Assembly (NCBI GenBank): GCA_029721515.1
Contig: CM056550.1
Location: 28,984,619 to 29,048,618, forward strand
Direction of reading: 5' to 3'
Source of the DNA: Synanceia verrucosa
Taxonomy: Eukaryota > Chordata > Actinopteri > Perciformes > Synanceiidae
Length of the DNA stretch: 64,000 nucleotides
Shown: piece after piece, positions 58,801-64,000 of the stretch
Layout of the letters: each line of letters begins with the position of its first letter
How positions within the stretch are numbered: the first letter of the stretch is position 1
Program-made: the position numbers and the translations under genes
The notes under the pieces: generated by a model
Database searches by the model: none
What the model saw: only the letters and a program-made list of their open reading frames with translations
What the model was told of the DNA's origin: nothing

Positions 58801-61800
58801 AAGCTCATGCTGTATGTTATACCATGTGGTGCATTCATTGACCTTTACTTGTTGTCTTTAAAGCTCTTTGTGCAAAGTCCCCTAGGGGGTAATAAAGGTT
58901 TCACTCAAGGCTGGAAAACTGAAAATAGTCTGTTATTATATTCTGTTTCTCACCTGTGAAACATTGTTAACGTGCAAGTTGCGGCTCTGCTTAATGGCCT
59001 CCTCATAGCGGGGAGGCTCTCTGGTCTTGGGGGGCTGAGGAGTGACAGATGTGGGCTGAAGGATGAAGGTAGGCTGGGAGAAGAAAATACAGACAGAATT
59101 AATCACCATATGTATAAAGAAAACTAAAGGTGAGTCCTGTAAGCAAACTAAACCCAGGATGACTCAGCACTGGCACCTTAGTGAGAGGTCCGTTTGAGAT
59201 GTGGTGATTGGGTGAAGCCCGTGGAGAGACCCTGTTCTCTGTGGAGCTTCTCAGGAAACACTGGGGATTCATCTCAGGCCTACTCTGGTTCTCCAAACCA
59301 GTAGTGTTATTGCACATAGTCAGAGTCTGCCAAGACAAAAGGGAACGAGATCCAGCAAAAAGGACGAGACACACACCTGCAAACTTCTCAGAAAGAGCTA
59401 ACCGTAACTTTACTGTGAGGAACAGTTATCATGTGGAGCAGCTGACCCACTGGATGTCTGTTGAAATGTGGACCAAGATAATCTGAAAGTAAATAAGTTC
59501 TTACTATGGTATATGCTGTGAGTAGCAATTAAGCTTCTGCAGTTCAAGCAATACAAAACAATTGGGGGAAAAAATCAGAACAATCATCAGCTGCAGTCCC
59601 TGAAATCCGCTACCTTTCCAAGTTTTCACTCAATTATTACAGGGCACATCAATGTTTCAGGCAAATGACAGATTATTATAAGGAAAAAAAAAATTCACAG
59701 AAATGCCACGACACTGACCTGTAGCAGCTGGTTGTGGTTGCTTGACTGCTGGCTGGGTGGAGTCTCCATCTTGGTGGTTTGCAGCTGAGGAACTGAGGCC
59801 TGCACCAGGCCTGGATTTGAGACTGTGGCCTGAAGAACAGGCTGAGATAAAGGCAGAGTAAGAACATAATTGTCAATCTACACATTTTGTGAGCCCCTAA
59901 AGCAGTTTAACACCCTGCAGCCGTTCTTTAGCTTACCTGCAGGCTGACAGCGGTGCTTGGCAGCTGGATTGCAGTAGCGTTGTTGGGTAGCGACACCGGG
60001 AGGAGGATCCTCCCAGTCTGACCAGTTGTGGTTAACAAGGTCTGAGTCTGACCCAGGACCTGGGACACCCCCCCTGGGTGGCTGATGAAGAACTGCTGCA
60101 GGCTGGGGGCTGTGGGCTGGGACTGGGACTGGAGTTTGGGACTTCTTTGTGACTGGGGGAGTGGCTGTGCTTGGGTCTGCATCTGGAGCGGCTTGCCTGA
60201 AGAAACAGTCACATCCTCCAGCTTGACCACTGTTGGCAGAGGGGGGAGAGTCTGGGGGCCCAGGATGGAGCTGGGGATTGTGGCCGAACAGTTTGACAGG
60301 ACTGCGCCCTCCATTTTTACTACATTGGAGTTGAGGACGGTAGGAACAGGCGTCAGGGCAGGTACAGAGGTGAGTTTAGGAGATGCAGAGTCAGCAGTGC
60401 AGCCACCCTGGCCTCTCTTCTCCACCTCCAGCTGCATCTTCAGCTCCTCCACCAACCTCTGTTCCTGCTCCAGCTTCCTCATCAACTCCACTATCTGCTG
60501 CTCCTTCTCATGGAGCCGTCTGTCCTTTTCCTCTGGGACTTGGACAGACAGGAGGGGTGAGTGCCTCAGGCCTGCCCAGCCGGAGCCCACTATCTGTGCT
60601 TCAGGAAGGGCCTCAGACATGCCTGCATCCTGCTGGAGGGTGGAGCGATCACTGGGTGACACCGGCGGTGTGGGGTTCATGTTCTCTGGAGCCACCTGCT
60701 GGACTGGAAGGACTACGGCAGGGGCAGGAGTGGTGGCGACCACCTCCATGGGCATGGAAGAGAGGCTGGTGATAGTGGTGGCAGAAGCAGGGACAGTGGT
60801 AGGAGCAGAGGTGTGCTGGTTATCCTGGAAAGGCTTCAGTCTTTCTATCAGGTCAGTTTTTGTTCCCGACACAGGGAGGCCACGCAGCTTCAGCTCCAGT
60901 TTGAGCTCAGCCACCTAAACATAAACACAAACATCCCCTCATTAATGTAGGGATCGTGCTGGAGGAGGAGTGCAGCTCTTTTCTGTTGGGAGGGAGATTT
61001 TCAACTACTCGCATATTTGTTTGATGTGAAGATAAAGCTAGTAAAAACAGGGAAAACAGCTAACCTGGCTCTGGCCAAAGTTTCAAAAACAAATCTGCCA
61101 TCCAGCACCTTCTTGATAAACTGGTTAAACACCAGAATAATAATATTAATGGAAATACTAATCAGATTGCATTAATGCAGATAGAAAATGAAAAGGCAAT
61201 AGAGGCATGGTAAGAGAAAAAAGTACCAAGCACATGAGTCGTTACAATAATATAATACTAAGCAAGGATATTTATCAATTTTGAACAATCCAGTTACATG
61301 GATAGAAAAAATATCATATTTTGTGGGAATCATGAGTTAAAAAGAATCCAAAAAGGTATTCAACCCTTCCAAGAACTTAACTCTTTGAGTGCCAATGACG
61401 TATATATACGTCTTTCCTTTTTATCGGCAGCAGAGACAAAAGAGCGCTCTCACACAGCCTGTGAGTAATGCTGGGGCTTCTGGGATTTGTAGTGGAGAAA
61501 TAAGAGACGGTATACCCCACAATAATCAAAGCAGAGAGCAAAATGGACAGATTCTGTATATGTATATAAAGTGGTGACTTTGGTGAAAGTGGATAAAACA
61601 TGACTGGAACAAGATTAAAAAAAAAAAATGAATGAATGAATGAATGATGAAATAGAGAGTCTCTTCTTTAATTTGAGCTATTCAGTGTTTTCAGAGTCAT
61701 AGTACAAAATATTCTGTGCATCATGAAAGATGACTCAAAATCAGCTTCAGTCTTTTATAAAACTATGGTACGTTTAAGGAAAGCACAGGAAAGAGAACTC

Positions 61801-63297
61801 AACCATAGAGGTGGATAAATTGGAAAATATGGTGGCAGTTACAGATGCAGTGGGCAAATTTACACATTATAAAATCATCCACAGATATATTATACACCAG
61901 TTAAACTTAATTTAATATGGGGAATGTTCCTTTCTGGAAGCAAGTAATGAGAAGTTACAGTGAGTGGTTGCCTGGGCCACTGTCAGACTCTCCAGCTGTG
62001 CTTATTAGGAGCCCGCTCTCTTCCACCACCAGGTATACATTAACAAAATTATTGCTGCATCAAGGATTGTTCTGCATGCAATAAAACAGTAAGACACTGA
62101 AGACGTATAAATTTAATGTGTTAATTAGTGAGGTACTGAGGTGCTGCTAGGCTGATTTAGGTACCTTTGGACATGGTGAGCTGCTTTCACCTGAATTTTG
62201 TATTTTTTAATCCGAACTTTGAGAAGAAATGATTTGAAGTATCTGCCCTCAGGCTGTCATTGCTTTTTGAATCTGACTGAACAAAACTTGTTAGTGTGGG
62301 TTTATCAGGGTGCTGTGAAAACATTCCTACACTGGATGCGTAATATCTCCACACAGTTCAGTTTTGACAGCTAAGTGGGCCTTTATGCAATTATGACTTG
62401 GATTTCTGAGCCGCTGGGGGATGCTGTTCCAAGTTAAGGGTAAGGGGTTCGCTGGTGCAAGCGGGTTTCCAATACCTTCATCTCCTCCAGGTTGGCAGGC
62501 AAGACTCCTGGTTTGCGGTTTGAGAGAGGGTTGTTTGGGCGAGTCGGAGCCACGGTGGGAGGTGGAGGTGCGGTGGGCAAAGACACCACGATGGAGGTTG
62601 GCAGGCCGCCGGCACCACCGCTTTGACCCTCAGCCACGGGCCTGCAGTGACACAAAAACATGAGGTCATTGTTATTTCAGGAAATCATTTACACTACTTA
62701 CAGTTTCACACAAATAAGGAACAGAAAAAGAGGAAGAAGAGGTGGATGGTAGACAAAGGAGTATTTGAGAGCCCACTGAATAGACAGAGAGAGAGGAAAT
62801 GTGTTCCCACTATGAACAAACCATCCATCCTGCGCCTCACTAGTAAAGCCACTCAACCAAACCACAGTGCAGTGGTTCAAAGAGTTTCATGAAAACAGCT
62901 GCTGGTGAAACAACATCCTGATAGTTATTAATATGATTAGATGCAGAGTTGCTTTTAGAGACTAGCGAATGGCCTTCTGGGTCACTGAGAGCATTCTTTT
63001 ATAATAACACATCAATAATCTTAATAGTTCTAATGTTTTATGAACGTACTTGAGTGGTGCTGGTAATATGGTCTGGTAGTTGTAGTGCTGCTGCTGCTGG
63101 CTGAGGATCTGCAGCTGGAGGAACAGCTGCTGCTGCTGCAGCAGTCGGGCATAAGAGGAGTCCATGGGGGCCTCACTGGCCTCCTGCTTCTGGTCTGGAG
63201 GAACGTACTGGTGGTACTTGAGCTTTTTCACCCTGGACTTGGCCTCTTTGCCCTTCTTACTGCGGCTCTTTTCAGAGGGCGACTTCTGCTGGCTTTG
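55840..63297 (-). CDS. mrtfb: Myocardin-related transcription factor B (MRTFB/MKL2), 3' eight exons; 5' part outside window
   Basis: Exons, 5' to 3': 63297-63050, 62641-62476, 60914-59937, 59841-59719, 59326-59177, 59073-58954, 57546-57486 and 56351-55840. All junction phases agree and give 785 codons plus stop. MRTFs carry G-actin-responsive coactivation to SRF (family knowledge). Seen in order: basic region (KSRSKKGKEAKSRVKKLKYH), Gln-rich segment (LLQQQQLFLQLQILSQQQQH), SAP domain (VAELKLELKLRGLPVSGTKT..), leucine-zipper-like coiled coil (LHEKEQQIVELMRKLEQEQR), PPRYEEAIKQSR, MDDLFDILIESGEI, and a C-terminus MEWLDLTMPPGP ending TDFLDTQDLQLHWD. LKLRGLPVSGTK and ILSQQQQHYNYQTILPAP favour MRTFB over MRTFA. 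The N-terminal RPEL actin-binding motifs and the start lie to the right of the window. Introns carry several DNA-transposon insertions. Confidence 0.95.
56791..56827. repeat. Perfect 37-bp palindrome (18-bp arms, 1-bp centre)
   Basis: The left arm CAGTGGGCTATTAACTCA (56791-56808) is followed by a single T and then by its exact reverse complement (56810-56827). It overlaps the left end of the possible piggyBac-like element. Confidence 0.97.
56801..57085. mobile_element. Possible piggyBac-like MITE, ~285 bp, in mrtfb intron
   Basis: The right end TGGCACTTAAAGAGTTAA (57068-57085) is, inverted, nearly the same as the left end of the sequence at 61377 (TTAACTCTTTGAGTGCCAATG). The left end begins TTAACTCATTGAGT (56801-56814) but is then disrupted. 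Both ends carry TTAA. Boundaries are tentative. Confidence 0.4.
57603..58771. mobile_element. hAT-superfamily non-autonomous element, 1169 bp, intact ends
   Basis: Perfect 10-bp terminal inverted repeats (TAGGGCTGGG at 57603-57612, CCCAGCCCTA at 58762-58771) are flanked by a perfect 8-bp direct duplication TTCCTCAA (57595-57602 and 58772-58779). An 8-bp target duplication is the hAT hallmark (established). Subterminal sequences (ACTTCGATAC, TTTGACCGATAC, GAACCGGTATTG) are typical of the TAGGGCTGGGTATCG family. There is no transposase. It lies in an mrtfb intron only 49 bp upstream, in transcript sense, of the exon at 57546-57486, and contains a second element. Confidence 0.9.
58319..58607. 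mobile_element. MITE nested inside the hAT element, ~290 bp
   Basis: Terminal inverted repeats are about 24 bp long. The left is CACCAAGGAGGTTATGTTTT and the right, on the opposite strand, is CTCCAAGGAGGTTATGTTTT; both continue into ACC. The interior carries GGGTTTGTTTGTCCG and CAAACAAATAAACAAACCCC near the ends. This is a frequent teleost DNA-transposon form whose superfamily I cannot assign. Confidence 0.7.
60915..62475 (-). other. mrtfb intron, mostly unremarkable
   Basis: Apart from the piggyBac-like fragment and a short (ATGA)n run near 61630-61650 I see nothing supported in this 1.56-kb intron. The A/T-rich ORFs are short. Confidence 0.6.
61377..61600. mobile_element. Fragment with piggyBac-like terminus
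   Basis: It begins with TTAACTCTTTGAGTGCCAATG (61377-61397) and then has the perfect 16-bp palindrome GACGTATATATACGTC (61397-61412). The start resembles the TTAA-flanked ends of teleost piggyBac-like MITEs. No matching right end was found, so the right boundary is arbitrary. Confidence 0.4.
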
Positions 63298-63507
63298 CTG
63301 TTGTGGGAGGAAAACAGGAAAACATCCCATTTAAACAAAGGATGTCACTTTTCCAGAGATTTAGTGCTCCATACCAAAACCAGTGAAATTACATGATTGT
63401 CAATACCACAAAAAAAGAAAAGTAAAACAATAAACGACATGTCCTTCATCATGTCCTCTTAAATAATGATTTTACAAAGGGAAAAAATGGTTTCTATGGG
63501 TACCGAC

Positions 63508-63665
63508 CAGCGTTAATTTTGACAGCAAATTTTCATTTCATCTTTTGACAAAAATGCTATTCAGTTTTAGTCATATTTTAGGTATCTGAATTTTATTTAG
63601 TTTTAGTCGACAAAATATCATTCGATTTTTGTCGACAAAAATCTAACAGATTTAGTTAAAATGAC
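63508..63665. mobile_element. Possible hAT-like repeat with TTTTAGTCGAC motifs
   Basis: It begins CAGCGTTAATTTTGACAGC and contains repeated TTTTAGTC and TTAGTCGACAAAAT or TTTGTCGACAAAAATC motifs, a familiar teleost interspersed-repeat style. Only one candidate end is seen. Confidence 0.4.
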
Positions 63666-64000
63666 CAAAGTGGGGGACTTGATATTGATATTTTAATATT
63701 ATAATAATAATAGCCCATGATGAGGCGCCTGTGCTGTCTGCGTCTCCCCCAGTACCCCTGGAGCCCACAACTGGACCCCCAGGCGGAGCCCCCATGAGAA
63801 CTGGGAAGGGGCACCGTAAAGCAGCCACACTTGCCAACGATATCCACCCCCTGGCACAGAGGTCCGGACACTTCACCTGAGAATTCAAAGCCCTTCTGCG
63901 GGGCCAGGGCCGTTTGGCTGAACCCAGGCACTGACACTGTGACCAAGTTGTCCCTCCTGAACATTTCATCTTGCTTTTATTAATTGAGGAAGGTGTCATT
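63652..64000 (-). other. Unassigned sequence at the right edge
   Basis: GC-richer than its surroundings, with minus-strand open frames that run to or near the window end. None resembles MRTF, which should have RPEL or linker sequence upstream, nor any domain I recognise. It directly follows a repeat and may be part of a mobile element. Confidence 0.3.

Noticed and set aside
60085..60918. Plus-strand ORF of 277 codons
   Set aside because: Exact antisense shadow of the mrtfb SAP-domain exon, whose minus-strand frame has clear family conservation and splice sites.
63656..63964. Minus-strand ORF considered as a further mrtfb exon
   Set aside because: Its peptide does not resemble RPEL or linker regions of MRTF, and it sits beside an interspersed repeat. 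Left as unassigned sequence.

Overview
The window is vertebrate nuclear DNA and almost certainly comes from a teleost fish, probably a percomorph (the percomorph part is inference). The evidence is split genes with GT-AG introns, many CA/GT microsatellites, teleost-style hAT and piggyBac MITEs and LINE 3'-end fragments, and four recognisable vertebrate genes. All exon models were read by eye from splice sites, reading phase and family conservation. No alignment or transcript data were available.

Layout from left to right. (1) foxj1 on the minus strand: coding 3704-3108 and 2441-1584, a likely non-coding first exon ending at 3908, and a 3'UTR reaching the left edge. (2) A 4.5-kb divergent intergenic space, then ubald1 on the plus strand: coding exons 9244-9351, 9972-10031 and 26655-26978, with a 16.6-kb second intron full of repeats and a 3'UTR to about 28.94 kb. 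(3) A 10-kb gene-poor stretch (29-39 kb) of microsatellites and LINE tails, ending near a CTCF-like motif. (4) A plus-strand gene for a LITAF-domain protein with a charged, probably coiled-coil N-terminus (about 39.1-50.5 kb). Its fourth intron is almost entirely a tandem array of about 53 copies of a ~123-bp AT-rich unit that stops 20 bp short of the LITAF exon. (5) mrtfb (myocardin-related transcription factor B) on the minus strand, from the right edge to 55840, with eight coding exons visible. The actin-binding RPEL part lies outside the window. Its 3'UTR may reach about 51.13 kb and would then include a 784-bp, almost purely alternating pyrimidine-purine tract and a 406-bp piggyBac-type MITE.

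The genes are separate eukaryotic loci and do not form an operon. foxj1 drives motile ciliogenesis, ubald1 is a poorly characterised UBA-like protein, LITAF proteins act at endosomal membranes, and mrtfb is an actin-regulated SRF coactivator. UBALD1 and MRTFB lie on human 16p, whereas human FOXJ1 lies beside UBALD2 on 17q. The foxj1-ubald1 pairing seen here may therefore keep an older paralogous arrangement. I found no new enzymatic or defence-type system. The most unusual structures are the intronic satellite array and the long alternating tract.
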